64,000 bases of DNA, taken from contig JAFTIQ010000031.1 in assembly GCA_017456805.1 (NCBI GenBank), positions 62,001 through 126,000 of the forward strand. Reading direction: 5' to 3'. Source of the stretch: Lentisphaeria bacterium (GTDB lineage: Bacteria > Verrucomicrobiota > Lentisphaeria > Victivallales > UBA1829). The notes under the pieces were generated by a model. It was not told the DNA's origin, searched no databases, and saw only the letters and a list, made by a program, of their open reading frames with translations. The translations under genes and the position numbers were made by a program. This document shows positions 1 through 9,758 of this stretch, piece by piece; positions within the stretch are counted from its first letter, which is position 1, and each line of letters begins with the position of its first letter.

Positions 1-781
1 GAGCTCTCTGAGGGACTTCTTCTGTAAGAAGCGCCCGTTCCTCTGCTGCGGCTGCTTCTTCCGCCCGTTTTTCCTGAATAACCCGTTCCATTTCAAATTT
101 GGAAAGGGATTCTTCCACAAAGTTATCAAGAAAAACGGTGATTTGTTTAATATAGAAGGTAATATAGTTGTACCCGACGAGGGAGGGCATTGCCACGACC
201 AGACCGAGGACGGTTGTCAGCAACGCACCGGAGATCCCGGGGGCAAGCGTGGAGATATCCGGTTTCCCCTGAATCGCCATCTCTGTAAAGGCAAGCATGA
301 TTCCCCAGACAGTTCCGAACAGTCCGAGGAATGGACTGATACTGACGGCTGTCATCAGGAAAATAACCTTATCTTCCAGAACCACGATCTGATCGGAGAC
401 TGCTTCTTCCAGTGCGGTACGGACAACCCGGAGTTCTCCTTCACTCAAAGCTTTTCTGCGGTGAATTTTTTCTTCTCCGCCGCAGAGTTGTCCCAATCTG
501 GTATATCCGGCATGAAACACTCGGGAAACAGGTGTATCTTCCTGATCCATCATGCTTTTCAAGGCAAGAGGATTACTCTTTTTCCGGAGTTCGCCCAGCA
601 ATCTGCGGGAGTCCTTATATGCCTGTCCCAAACCGATCCCTTTGATCAGCATCAAACACCAGGTGATTACAGAAAAAATGCTGAGGATCACAACGATCCC
701 CTGTCCAACCTTATCTGAATGAACGAATGCATAGTAAACTCCTGAGACTTCTCCCAGGGAAAGTGCGGCTGTAAAATTCAT
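1..781 (-). CDS. MotA/TolQ/ExbB proton channel family protein (partial, C-terminus outside window)
   Basis: Reading the minus strand from the ATG at 781, the frame stays open to base 1, so about 260 residues are visible and the C-terminus lies outside. An N-terminal hydrophobic segment lies near residues 28-48. After a cytoplasmic stretch come two more membrane segments, including the family-typical run SPFLGLFGTVWGIMLAF and a later GALLTTVLGLVVAMPS. This three-segment layout is that of ExbB/TolQ/MotA inner-membrane channels, which pass protons to energise an outer-membrane or periplasmic partner together with an ExbD/TolR protein. The visible C-terminal part is rich in Glu, Ala and Arg and probably cytoplasmic. 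An ExbD-like partner would be expected just beyond the left edge. The exact subfamily cannot be told from this fragment. Confidence 0.9.
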   Translation of the reverse strand, partial: MNFTAALSLGEVSGVYYAFVHSDKVGQGIVVILSIFSVITWCLMLIKGIGLGQAYKDSRRLLGELRKKSNPLALKSMMDQEDTPVSRVFHAGYTRLGQLCGGEEKIHRRKALSEGELRVVRTALEEAVSDQIVVLEDKVIFLMTAVSISPFLGLFGTVWGIMLAFTEMAIQGKPDISTLAPGISGALLTTVLGLVVAMPSLVGYNYITFYIKQITVFLDNFVEESLSKFEMERVIQEKRAEEAAAAEERALLTEEVPQRA

Positions 782-930
782 GAGTCCTCCTGAAAAAATA
801 ATATTTTTTATCCAAGGACAACATAGCGTATTTTTCCGGTTTTTCAAATGTCATTTCAAAGATTTTCTGAAAAAACTTTTGAGAGATTTTTTCTCCGGAG
901 AAATGCTGTTCAAAAGATCTTTTTTCACGC

Positions 931-960
931 AAAAAAAAGAAGCCGGCGAAAACCGGCTTC
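931..960 (-). terminator. Rho-independent terminator of unit 1
   Basis: Perfect 8-bp stem GAAGCCGG/CCGGCTTC (939-946 and 953-960) with a 6-nt loop. On the minus strand it is followed by eight T (931-938). It lies 23 bp after the stop of the LamG gene and closes the GntR-pseudopilin-GH-LamG unit. Confidence 0.9.
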
Positions 961-983
961 CATGGAATCTTTCTGCAGAAATT

Positions 984-1763
984 TTACTTTTTCATCTGCT
1001 TTATGGAGAGATCATAGATCTCTTTGAGTTCCTGTTCAGTAAGAGCCTTTTTCAGAATGATGACTTCGTCAAGAAGCACCTGCCCGACAATGGCATCTTT
1101 GCCGAAACCAAGTCTGATTTCATCGGTTGGTCCGGTCATGGGAACTTTCAATGTGGAGTGTGTCATGGCTTCGCCGTTGAAAGAAGCAGAGATCTTTCCG
1201 GGGGTCCAGGTCACAGCAAACATCTTCCAATCACCGGGATTCCAGTCAGCAATACAGAAGAATTTGTTTGTTCTGGTAAGACAGTTGACGTGTTTGATTT
1301 TCAGGCGGTGGGCATACTGGACGTAGCTGTTGAGGGGGGCTTTTTTCCAGGGCTGACCTCCCATTTTCCCGGAGAAAAGTGCATAGGAGTATTTTCCGCC
1401 GGAGACGCAGACTGCGATAAAGCCGGGTTCTTTTCCGTTGGGAGGAGGTGTCTTTACTTCTTTTTCCGGAGCGACCCAGTAGATCAGGGTTCCGGAGGAT
1501 GCAAGATCAATGTTCTGGGCTCCTCTGTAATGGATCTGTCCCAACCGGAGTGCTTTTCCGGAAAGACCGTTGGCATAATCAGGGGTTCCGTAGGTACGGA
1601 AGGGGACACCCGTTCCTGTGGAAAGTGCCGCATTCGGACCTTCGTCAAAATTTACATAAAAGGTGACGTCGTCGGAATGTTTATCCAGAACGGGGTTGTT
1701 GAACTGTGCGTTCAGGACGGCGGTTCCTGCAAGAAGCAGGGCGGCTGTAAGAAGATGTTTCAT
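984..1763 (-). CDS. Secreted LamG/concanavalin A-like domain protein
   Basis: 259 aa with a clear signal peptide (MKHLLTAALLLAGTAVLNA, cleavage near residue 19). The mature part reads as a single LamG-type jelly-roll domain: a start such as VTFYVNFDEG, a middle strand WKMFAVTWTPGKISASFNGE, and the usual end DEVIILKKALTEQELKEIYDL. Such domains bind carbohydrate or act as accessory modules of glycoside hydrolases; no catalytic residues are evident. It is the last gene of unit 1, 14 bp after the 1130-aa protein, and is followed by a strong terminator. The likely role is substrate binding outside the cytoplasm together with its neighbour; the ligand cannot be inferred. Confidence 0.8.
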   Translation of the reverse strand: MKHLLTAALLLAGTAVLNAQFNNPVLDKHSDDVTFYVNFDEGPNAALSTGTGVPFRTYGTPDYANGLSGKALRLGQIHYRGAQNIDLASSGTLIYWVAPEKEVKTPPPNGKEPGFIAVCVSGGKYSYALFSGKMGGQPWKKAPLNSYVQYAHRLKIKHVNCLTRTNKFFCIADWNPGDWKMFAVTWTPGKISASFNGEAMTHSTLKVPMTGPTDEIRLGFGKDAIVGQVLLDEVIILKKALTEQELKEIYDLSIKQMKK

Positions 1764-1777
1764 TTCTTTTCTCCTTA

Positions 1778-4700
1778 TTATTTTGTTTCAAGACCAAGAT
1801 AGACCAGGTCATATTTTGCAAGTTTGATTTGAAGTTTTCCGTTCACGACCGGAATTTCTTTTCCGGTTTCCAGATTGACCGCTTTGGTGATCTGTTTTCC
1901 GTTGACAGAGATGTTCAGAGCCGTGTCAGGTCCATAGCTGCAAACCAGAAGCTGAGACTGTTTTCCTTTTTCCAGATAGATGGAGGTGTTATCTCCGCCA
2001 GTGATGCTGACAGGATAATCTTTCTTCCAGTAATTATAGACTTTGACTGCCGGGGTTCCATAACCGAATTCAAACCACTTTTCCATGATGTTCCAGTAGG
2101 GATCCACATCAGGACGTGCCCAGCGGAGTTCATGGGTCATGACGACCCCGGTTCCTGTCCGGATGCACCAGTTCATTTCCTTTGAACCGCTCTTTCCTGC
2201 GACTTTACCAAGCACACAGGGGAGACAGCCTGCCTGATAGCCGATGCTCAAAGCCCGGATATACTCTTTTGTATAGCGTTCCTGGAATGGAGCAAGCCCG
2301 TCATTATCTTCCCAGTCAAGCTGCTGCTGTGCGAAGGAAAGCACGGGAAGGATGCAGGTGTTGGTCATGTGAACCATGTTGTCAGGTTTTCTGCCGCGAT
2401 CCAGCATGAAAATTGCTGTACGGCGGATCAGCTGACGGATATTATCCATTTCCATAGAGGGCTGGATTCTTCCATCGGGCAGACGGTAGGTTGCTGTCAG
2501 TCCGTTCTGGGCATAGCAGCTTACAAGGAAGAGGTTATCCCAGTAAAGCTGATCATCGATCTCATTATCGAAGAAGTTTTTGTAGCCCCAGAGCAGATAA
2601 TCCTGGAAGGATTCCACGGGGGTTGCGCTGTATGCATTTCCGGTGTTGACAGGAACCTGCTGAGTCCGGAAATCATGGAACTCTTCCCTGAGCCAGTCAT
2701 TGATGAATGTATTGGATTCATCGGAGTCGATTCTCAATCCGCGGGGGTTGGTGTAAAGCATGATCCGTGCATCCGGATAGGTCTTGAATCCGCGCAGCAT
2801 GTAAAGGAAGTAGCTGACTTCGCCTCTGTATTTTTTCCGGATCTCTTCCGTGGGATAACCGGCGATCCATTTGTCCAGGAATCCCGGGGGAACGACACCT
2901 GTCTTTTTGATTTCGCGGGCGACTTCCCAGAGGGAATAATCGTTGTTTCTGGGAACATACTGATTGGTCATTGTCCCTCTGCCCATATCGCCGCCGGCAA
3001 AGAGAGTTCTGTTCTTGATATATTTCTGGATGGTTTTGTTTTTCCAGGTGATGTTCCAGGTCATCTGCGCACGCCAGTTTTCGGGCATGGGTTTGACAGG
3101 GGAAGCCTGGAACCCGAACCGGATCGGCAGGAATTTGAAATTTGCCGGAGCATTGGTGATTATGTTCCAGACAAGTTCGATCTTTCCGTTTTTCCGGAAG
3201 AGTTCCTGAGAAGAAACATCTTTTGCCCGGACCCAGCCGCGGTCGTTATCGGCAAAGATTGCCAGACCGGGGCCTTCGCTTCCGACCCAGAGATAGGGAA
3301 CAAAATCATTCTGAATTTCTCCGCGTGCGGCATCGCCGGATTTCCAGATTCTTCCGTTGCCGGGAAGCATGGCTCCGCCGTTGTTGAAACGGAGTCCATC
3401 GGTACAGGCGTGGTAGAGAGGAACTTCATTTTCAGGGAAGGCGAGTTTCAGTTTCAGACTCTGCACCGGCTGAGCGCAGGGCTGAAGCTGGAAGGTGTAC
3501 CACATCAGACCGTCCTGACCGAAGGCTCCTTTTGCAGTTGCTTTCAACGGTCCGGCTTCCCAGGAGGCTTCCAGTTCCACTTCAAGATCGGTTTTTTTCG
3601 TGAACCGGAATCCGGTGGATTTTGCCCGGTAGGTTTTTCCGCCGATGACTGCTTCCATAACCATACCGTCATTGGTAAGAATCTGATGTCCATCAGCTTT
3701 CAATCCGGCAAGCAGGCCGAGTCCGTTCATGGTATAGGTTTTCAGAACGGCATCAACATGTTTGTTATCCCGGACTTTCAGCGGGGTGAACGGGGGGATC
3801 AGACGCAATGTTTTTCCGAGATTATTGCCTTCCCAGGCAAAGAGTTTCCGTTCAAAAGGAATGACAAGCGGTTTATAATTCAAACCTTCGGTGATGAGGC
3901 TCAGCTTATACTTTCCGGAGGGATTCTTTGTCCGGGTATATTCTTTCAGATCAGGGAGCTGGAAGAGACCTTCGGACATTTTTTCCGCATCGGGCATGGG
4001 AAGTTCAAATTCAGCGATTCTGACATCTTTATCCGTGGAGATAACGGCACGGATTTTTTTCAGCTTGGCAAGATTCTGTTCTGCTTTGCAGTTGAGCTGG
4101 ATCCGGATTTTGTTGGTGGAGGGATAATATGCCATTCTCGGGGTGATGTAAACAAGATCTCCGTTGAGCTGAGCAAAAAATTCATTGTCCTTGCCCTGTT
4201 TCCAGGCACAGGCACGATAATAGAAGGTGGTTTTCTTATCAGCGGATTTCACAACCAGACAGGTAAGGACCTGTTCATCGTTCAGAACCTGGGGGATAGG
4301 CATTTCAAAGACTTTGGATTCGCCCGGTGCAAGTTCGATCATCCAATTCCCGGCAGAAGGCTGGGACCGTTCCAGCTTGTGACGGTATTCCGCATAGAAG
4401 GTCTGCTTTTTGGATGAGGGATTTGTGATTCTGAATTGGCAGTCGGGCTTCCGTTCCTTCCGGGTGACAACGCGGAAGAAGTCCACCGCCGGAGCATCCG
4501 GTCTGTAATAGACAAGCGGAAGTTTTTCCACATCGATAAAGGCGGCGCGGAGCTGATTCCAGGTAGACTGTATGCAGCCTTCGTAGTATTTCAGATTCAA
4601 GTTCCGCCAGTTGCGGCAGATCCGCAAACCTATTGCCTGTCCGGGTTTCAACTCCTTGATCCCGAACTGTTCCAGAGGAAGATCCAGCTGAAGATGCCAG

Positions 4701-5170
4701 GTATCTCCGGAGTATTCGCTTTTGAATTTTTTTGTCAGCTTCCAGGCAGCGAATTTTCCATTTTTCATTGCCCGTGCGTAGACTGCGCCTTTTCCGTTAA
4801 TAAAGAAATGATAATTTTCTGTTTTGTCATTGGGGCGGGGAAAGACGACGATTTCATAGCAATCGTCGCGGAACACCATGATTCCGCCGGCGGGCGGGTT
4901 GACCCGTGCGAGCAGACCTTTGGGTCCCAGCTCACAAGCAGCATTGATCCGCAGTGTCTTGCCGTCGGTCGCCAGCTGAACGTGGGCATCTGCCGGAGCA
5001 AGCAGAGACGGTTTTTCAAGGTTGAACTCATAACGGCTGAATCCGTTGAACCCGGAATACGTCTTCAAATCCTTTGATGGGGAAAGAGATACAAATGGCG
5101 TGACAGTAAAATCTTTTGCCGCTGCCAGTGAAAGCAGCATCCCCGCTGCCATCGAAAAAACTTTTTTCAT
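1778..5170 (-). CDS. Large secreted glycoside hydrolase-like protein with N-terminal CBM9-like domain
   Basis: 1130 aa with signal peptide MKKVFSMAAGMLLSLAAA. Residues about 20-215 resemble a CBM9-like sugar-binding domain (FRDDCYEIVVFPRPND, a small extended beta-sandwich pattern). The remainder resembles the GH123-neighbour proteins annotated as DUF6067 / glycoside hydrolase domain-containing: beta-rich repeats to about residue 700, then a probable barrel with WIAGYPTEE, ARIMLYTNPRG and a late WVMTHELRWARPDVDPYWN-type segment, and a short beta tail. I assign it to this class by overall character and cannot name catalytic residues. It lies 24 bp after the pseudopilin gene and upstream of the LamG gene, in the unit headed by the GntR regulator. 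Probable role: an exported or periplasmic glycosidase on an unknown glycan. Confidence 0.65.
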   Translation of the reverse strand: MKKVFSMAAGMLLSLAAAKDFTVTPFVSLSPSKDLKTYSGFNGFSRYEFNLEKPSLLAPADAHVQLATDGKTLRINAACELGPKGLLARVNPPAGGIMVFRDDCYEIVVFPRPNDKTENYHFFINGKGAVYARAMKNGKFAAWKLTKKFKSEYSGDTWHLQLDLPLEQFGIKELKPGQAIGLRICRNWRNLNLKYYEGCIQSTWNQLRAAFIDVEKLPLVYYRPDAPAVDFFRVVTRKERKPDCQFRITNPSSKKQTFYAEYRHKLERSQPSAGNWMIELAPGESKVFEMPIPQVLNDEQVLTCLVVKSADKKTTFYYRACAWKQGKDNEFFAQLNGDLVYITPRMAYYPSTNKIRIQLNCKAEQNLAKLKKIRAVISTDKDVRIAEFELPMPDAEKMSEGLFQLPDLKEYTRTKNPSGKYKLSLITEGLNYKPLVIPFERKLFAWEGNNLGKTLRLIPPFTPLKVRDNKHVDAVLKTYTMNGLGLLAGLKADGHQILTNDGMVMEAVIGGKTYRAKSTGFRFTKKTDLEVELEASWEAGPLKATAKGAFGQDGLMWYTFQLQPCAQPVQSLKLKLAFPENEVPLYHACTDGLRFNNGGAMLPGNGRIWKSGDAARGEIQNDFVPYLWVGSEGPGLAIFADNDRGWVRAKDVSSQELFRKNGKIELVWNIITNAPANFKFLPIRFGFQASPVKPMPENWRAQMTWNITWKNKTIQKYIKNRTLFAGGDMGRGTMTNQYVPRNNDYSLWEVAREIKKTGVVPPGFLDKWIAGYPTEEIRKKYRGEVSYFLYMLRGFKTYPDARIMLYTNPRGLRIDSDESNTFINDWLREEFHDFRTQQVPVNTGNAYSATPVESFQDYLLWGYKNFFDNEIDDQLYWDNLFLVSCYAQNGLTATYRLPDGRIQPSMEMDNIRQLIRRTAIFMLDRGRKPDNMVHMTNTCILPVLSFAQQQLDWEDNDGLAPFQERYTKEYIRALSIGYQAGCLPCVLGKVAGKSGSKEMNWCIRTGTGVVMTHELRWARPDVDPYWNIMEKWFEFGYGTPAVKVYNYWKKDYPVSITGGDNTSIYLEKGKQSQLLVCSYGPDTALNISVNGKQITKAVNLETGKEIPVVNGKLQIKLAKYDLVYLGLETK

Positions 5171-5194
5171 TCGTGCTTTTCCTTTCGTCCTTTA

Positions 5195-5893
<699 letters not shown>

Positions 5894-5908
5894 CTTTTTC
5901 TCCTTATC

Positions 5909-6910
5909 TTATTGAGTTTTTCTTTTTTTCGGATTCCATTTGACAAGGTTCGGAAGATAATATTCCACACCTTTATCTTTATGATTGAAGACCATTTCCC
6001 AGAACATATCCCAATCCCATTCCCAGGAAGCAAATTCCTGTCCGGTATGATTGGACCAGAAAGAATTATATGTTCCGATAAAATCCATATCTGCATACAT
6101 CGGAAAATGGATATGCAACTGTTCCTTCAGAAGATAGAGCAGAGAATCACCCCGTGAAAAGGCTGCTGTCGGAGCAGGATTTTCCCGGAAAATCGTCCTG
6201 ATCTTGGAATGATTGTTTTCAAAATCCTCCAGAGAACACCATTGAAATTCCGGAGAGCCAAGTTCCAGTCCAAGTTTTTTCGCCGCTTTCCGGAACTGTC
6301 TCTGTTTGAATTCCGGGAGCTCCTGATTATAACTTACAAAAAGGATCCTTTCATGCCCGGCATCAAGAAATGCTTTGAGCGTCAACTCTGTGATCGCATC
6401 CCAATCCGCCAGAACAGCAGATTCCGGTTTTTCCGCCTGCCATTCATATTGATTACAGAAAATGACATTTTTCCCGGCAGTCATACGCTGCAGTTTTTCA
6501 TAGGGAAGTGCTTCAGCCGAGGTGCTGATATACACCCGGCGGGGATCTTTTTCCAACATGCTTTCCATGCTGGTATCAATCGGCGGAACGATCATTGGCA
6601 CACTGTTGTATTTTGAAGCACATTGCAGCAATGCTTCAAAATAATTTTCCATCGTTCCCATCTGAATGGAGTTGATCACGCCGCACAGTTCATGCTGTTT
6701 CAGATTTTCCGGAATAAACAGCCCGGAACGGTTTGAGCTTTCAACCAGCCCTTCCTTTTCCAGCTGTTCCACAACTTTCCGGAGCACCATGGTGCTGACC
6801 CCGTAGGAATTGCCAAGATCCCGCATGGATGGTAATTTCTGCCCCGAACGGAACTCTCCGGAAAGAATCCGTTTCTTGAGCTTCTTCATTACAAATTCTG
6901 TTTTCGTCAT
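5909..6910 (-). CDS. GntR-type transcriptional regulator with LacI-like sugar-sensing domain
   Basis: 333 aa. Residues about 3-70 form a GntR winged helix-turn-helix (RSGQKLPSMRDLGNSYGVST, then the wing around GLVESSNRSGLFI). Residues about 75-333 resemble the periplasmic-binding-protein effector fold of LacI regulators, as in AraR-type hybrids (VYISTSAEALP, AFLDAGHERILFVSYN, TAAFSRGDSLLYLL). It is first in unit 1, with a consensus sigma-70 promoter and an inverted repeat immediately upstream, so autoregulation and control of the downstream pseudopilin and GH-like genes is likely. The effector is presumably a sugar released by the encoded enzymes; which sugar is unknown. Confidence 0.88.
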   Translation of the reverse strand: MTKTEFVMKKLKKRILSGEFRSGQKLPSMRDLGNSYGVSTMVLRKVVEQLEKEGLVESSNRSGLFIPENLKQHELCGVINSIQMGTMENYFEALLQCASKYNSVPMIVPPIDTSMESMLEKDPRRVYISTSAEALPYEKLQRMTAGKNVIFCNQYEWQAEKPESAVLADWDAITELTLKAFLDAGHERILFVSYNQELPEFKQRQFRKAAKKLGLELGSPEFQWCSLEDFENNHSKIRTIFRENPAPTAAFSRGDSLLYLLKEQLHIHFPMYADMDFIGTYNSFWSNHTGQEFASWEWDWDMFWEMVFNHKDKGVEYYLPNLVKWNPKKRKTQ

Positions 6911-6939
6911 GCTGAAAAAATCCTATATACCCAACTGTA

Positions 6940-6986
6940 ATATCTGTGATATATTATACAACAGAGAACAAACAATGTCAAGAGGT
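6940..6986 (-). promoter_or_regulatory. Consensus sigma-70 promoter and operator-like repeat of unit 1
   Basis: On the minus strand TTGACA (6976-6981) and TATAAT (6953-6958) are separated by 17 bp, an exact consensus. Overlapping the downstream edge of the -10 is the inverted repeat ATATC-ACA-GATAT (6940-6952), well placed to be the operator of the GntR regulator it precedes. A second copy of the 9-mer CTGTGATAT lies near 7010. Confidence 0.8.
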
Positions 6987-7022
6987 GAAACAGGTTTTTT
7001 TGAAAAAAAACTGTGATATCCT

Positions 7023-9197
7023 TCAGATCAATTCTTCCTCTTCCCGGATTTCCCAACGGGGACGCCTGTGGAACCCGAACAGTTCTCCGTAAAATTTCAT
7101 GGGAAGTTCCCGGCTGATCAGGTTTTCTGTATGTTGGATCTTCCAGAGAAGCATCTCTTCGCTGATCCCGTAGCGGTAGGTGTAGTTGAATGCAAGTTCC
7201 GGATACTCCTGAAGAATTTCAAGCGCTTCTTTGGCATTTTCCAGTTCCCGGAGCGCAATCTCTTTCATTTCAAGAAGTTTGGAGCGCATCTGTTCCGCAG
7301 AGTAGGGTGCATAATGGAAGGAATCCCGGATCTCATAAAATTCCGTCATATTGATCCCGTTTCTCAGAAAACTGCGGTAGAGACGCGCGACCGCCGCATG
7401 TTTCCCTGGAACATCTTTGAGCAGTTCGCACCCTTCATCCCAAAATTTCAGCATTTTCTTCGTGGTTTTCAAAAATGCCTTGACTCCAAAGGGGTGGACA
7501 AAGGAAAGGTCTGTGATCCACAAGGCTCTGTGTCCGCTCCGTTCAAATATTTCCGGGGCAGATTTCGGCGGATTCAGAAACAGCGGCTGGGCAGGCCCAA
7601 TGTAAAACGGACCCTTGAAATAACCGGAAGTCTGATTGGAAAACGGGTGATGTTCCATAGACCAGTCGAAAAGTTCCCAGGCGGCAAGGACATTATCCGC
7701 ATGAGCTTCTCCGAATTCAGAAACAGCCATCCGGCGGAGCAGATCTTCTGATTCCCCCATGGCAGTCATCCCGGCAGCAGCCTGAGAAAGTCCTTCATCG
7801 TTGAATCCCACAAATTTCCAGTTCATCAACGCCCCGGAGGCATATTTGACGATCCGCTCAAATTTCTTCTGCCATCTTGTCATCACCGGAAGATAGGAGA
7901 TGGAATAACATTCCAGAGAGGTTCCGCTTTCGCATTTTGCCAGAAACGGAATCCCGTTCTTCAGCGCAGTCTCCCGCTGCTTGAGCGTTGGCTTCGAGGG
8001 CCCGATATTCCGGACAGAATAATCATAGACCATTCCGGAAGCACCTTCCACTTCAAAGGATTCATCCGTTTCAAAGTTGGACATCACACAGCAATCTTTG
8101 GAGAGGTTGGAAACAAATCTCTCCCCGCCCTTATCCGTCCAGGCAAAAATATTATAGTTCCAGACAATGAATTTTGCTTCCGGAGCGACCCGTTTCACCG
8201 CCGCCGCGGATTCATTGAACATCAGAGCAGTCTCTTTCTCAATATCTTTTCCCCGGCAGTTCGGACAGGTATCCGGCATGTTGGCTGTATGACAGTGGAG
8301 CCATCCTTCGCATCCGGCAATGGCAAGGATCCCGCCCAGCGCCGGAATTTCCGTGAAAAGATGCTCCATCTGCTCCGCATAAAATTTTCTGGAAAGCGTT
8401 TGTGAGGTACAAAGCACATAAAGATTATCTGTATTGACCATGCGGCTGCCCCGGATTTCCGGATGAGCCTGGAATACCGGATGTTCTCCCTTCAGGGGCT
8501 GGAGGTACAGCGAAAGATAAACTTCAAGCCCGAATTCTCCCGCCGTTTCAACGATCCATTGCAGTTCCGCAAGATGCTTGTCCGCACCGGGATGCGTCAT
8601 TTGCGGAAGAAGGGAAGATTTTGTAAAAATAGAAAGGTCAACATTGATATGGAATCCCGTATAACCTGCAGCGGCGACCCTCTGAAGATAATTCTTGCTG
8701 TATGCCTCCTTCGGTCCGAGTTTGAACAGGGAATCATCTTTGAAAATCAGATGAGCCAATGCCGGATCGAGCGTGTTTTTAGAGTTCCAGGAACCTGTCC
8801 GCAGAAACGGTGCTTTTCTCAATACAAAGCGGGAACGGATCCGGTAAAGAGCCCGCACCGCTCCAAAGGGCGTGGCTGCTTTGATCAGAACTTTCTTTTC
8901 GGTGATCCGGAAGGAATGTTCCTTGCTGCGGCCCTCCGGAGAATCAATCCGGATCTCCAGCGGAAGTGTCGGACCGGAAACGTTTTTGAGAGAGTGATTC
9001 AGCAGTTTCAGTGCTGTTTTAACTTTCTGAGATGAAGTCCCTTTGATCAGTCGGAAGCCGCCGCAAGGGATTTCCCCGACGGCACATTCTGCCTGAGGAT
9101 CCGCTTCGATCGGCGGAATCGGAGAGGTCAATCTTGTAAAAAGTTTTTTACTTCCCGGGATCGGGCCGTTCAAAAATAATTTCCGGTCAGAAAACAT
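7023..9197 (-). CDS. GH20/GH67-like glycoside hydrolase family protein, paralogue A
   Basis: 724 aa from the ATG at 9197, chosen because AAAGGAG sits 6 nt upstream; the longer frame to 9251 has no such signal. Residues about 60-140 look like the small alpha/beta domain that precedes the barrel in GH20 and GH67 enzymes (LIKAATPFGAVRALYRI). A TIM-barrel-like region follows with GFHINVD, FGLEVYLSLYLQP, IAGCEGWLHCHTA and a CPNC pair, then a helical C-terminus. No signal peptide is seen, so it is probably cytoplasmic, acting on imported oligosaccharide. It is clearly paralogous to the product of 38957-41167 along its whole length (shared CEGWLHCHTA, FKGPFYIGPAQPL, YTYRYGIS). It stands alone with its own promoter. 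Substrate unknown; the GH20/GH67 link is by fold resemblance only. Confidence 0.68.
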   Translation of the reverse strand: MFSDRKLFLNGPIPGSKKLFTRLTSPIPPIEADPQAECAVGEIPCGGFRLIKGTSSQKVKTALKLLNHSLKNVSGPTLPLEIRIDSPEGRSKEHSFRITEKKVLIKAATPFGAVRALYRIRSRFVLRKAPFLRTGSWNSKNTLDPALAHLIFKDDSLFKLGPKEAYSKNYLQRVAAAGYTGFHINVDLSIFTKSSLLPQMTHPGADKHLAELQWIVETAGEFGLEVYLSLYLQPLKGEHPVFQAHPEIRGSRMVNTDNLYVLCTSQTLSRKFYAEQMEHLFTEIPALGGILAIAGCEGWLHCHTANMPDTCPNCRGKDIEKETALMFNESAAAVKRVAPEAKFIVWNYNIFAWTDKGGERFVSNLSKDCCVMSNFETDESFEVEGASGMVYDYSVRNIGPSKPTLKQRETALKNGIPFLAKCESGTSLECYSISYLPVMTRWQKKFERIVKYASGALMNWKFVGFNDEGLSQAAAGMTAMGESEDLLRRMAVSEFGEAHADNVLAAWELFDWSMEHHPFSNQTSGYFKGPFYIGPAQPLFLNPPKSAPEIFERSGHRALWITDLSFVHPFGVKAFLKTTKKMLKFWDEGCELLKDVPGKHAAVARLYRSFLRNGINMTEFYEIRDSFHYAPYSAEQMRSKLLEMKEIALRELENAKEALEILQEYPELAFNYTYRYGISEEMLLWKIQHTENLISRELPMKFYGELFGFHRRPRWEIREEEELI

Positions 9198-9246
9198 TTC
9201 AACTCCTTTTTTTACAGCGGAATTCTGATGATAAGCTCTTTGGAGT

Positions 9247-9274
9247 ACCATAGCACTTTATGATACTTTTTCAA
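9247..9274 (-). promoter_or_regulatory. Probable promoter of the 7023-9197 gene
   Basis: Minus-strand TTGAAA (9269-9274), 16 bp, TATGGT (9247-9252), about 50 bp before the start codon. The match is moderate. Confidence 0.5.
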
Positions 9275-9325
9275 GCAGTTTTCCTTATGAAATACTGTTT
9301 CTCCTATATCTTTTTCAGTTCCTGC

Positions 9326-9353
9326 TTGAAAAAAAGAAGATCGATGATAAATT
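9326..9353 (+). promoter_or_regulatory. Probable promoter of the 99-aa orphan gene
   Basis: TTGAAA (9326-9331), 16 bp, TAAATT (9348-9353), about 50 bp before the ATG at 9405. It is divergent to the promoter of the 7023-9197 gene. Confidence 0.5.
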
Positions 9354-9404
9354 AGAGAACAGAGGTGGAAATCTGTTTATCAACTTGTGAATCAGGAGTT
9401 TGCT

Positions 9405-9704
9405 ATGGCTTACAGAATCAACGTGCCGTATAATGGAATGTCGGTTGCAGAATGTGCGCAACGGACCAGAAATGCGATCTATCAGCTGCGCTGGGGGATT
9501 CCTTATGAAGGCCCGAACGGGATCAGTGCATCCGTTCCGATATCCTTTATATCATGGGGCGAAACGTTCCGCGTGGTGTTTTATCAGGATTTTTTCCAGG
9601 TGGAAAGTAAATGTGCTTTTGTCCTGCAAATCATTGACTGGGGGAAGAACCGCAGCAATGTGGATCAATTCATGCGCTGTTTTTATGCTTCGGCACTCTA
9701 TTGA
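9405..9704 (+). CDS. Hypothetical small protein, 99 aa
   Basis: I do not recognise this protein. The ATG at 9405 has CAGGAG 6 nt upstream; an in-frame ATG at 9387 lacks such a signal. The product is 99 aa, soluble-looking, with no signal peptide or membrane segment. It is mixed alpha/beta with several aromatic residues (YRINVPYNGMSVAE, an amphipathic helix around ECAQRTRNAIYQLRWG, then beta-like FRVVFYQDFF and a final helix FMRCFYASALY). It has its own upstream promoter-like sequence and a strong terminator starting 21 bp after its stop, so it forms a single-gene transcription unit between two carbohydrate loci. That layout, and the frame being open only here, argue for a real gene. Confidence 0.7.
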   Translation: MAYRINVPYNGMSVAECAQRTRNAIYQLRWGIPYEGPNGISASVPISFISWGETFRVVFYQDFFQVESKCAFVLQIIDWGKNRSNVDQFMRCFYASALY

Positions 9705-9724
9705 TTTTTCATCGGATCAAAAAG

Positions 9725-9758
9725 AAGGGGCTGTTGTTTGCAGCCCCTTGTTTTTTTT
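9725..9758 (+). terminator. Bidirectional terminator between convergent genes
   Basis: Perfect 9-bp stem AAGGGGCTG/CAGCCCCTT (9725-9733 and 9741-9749) with a 7-nt loop. Eight T follow on the plus strand, and five T on the minus strand side (9716-9720). It serves the 99-aa gene and unit 2, whose last stop codon overlaps the T run. Confidence 0.88.

Noticed and set aside
2369..4417. Long plus-strand open frame of 682 codons
   Set aside because: It lies entirely opposite the 1130-aa GH-like gene, which has a signal peptide, good start and operon context. The antisense frame is Phe/Gly/Ser-rich with no domain; it arises from codon bias.
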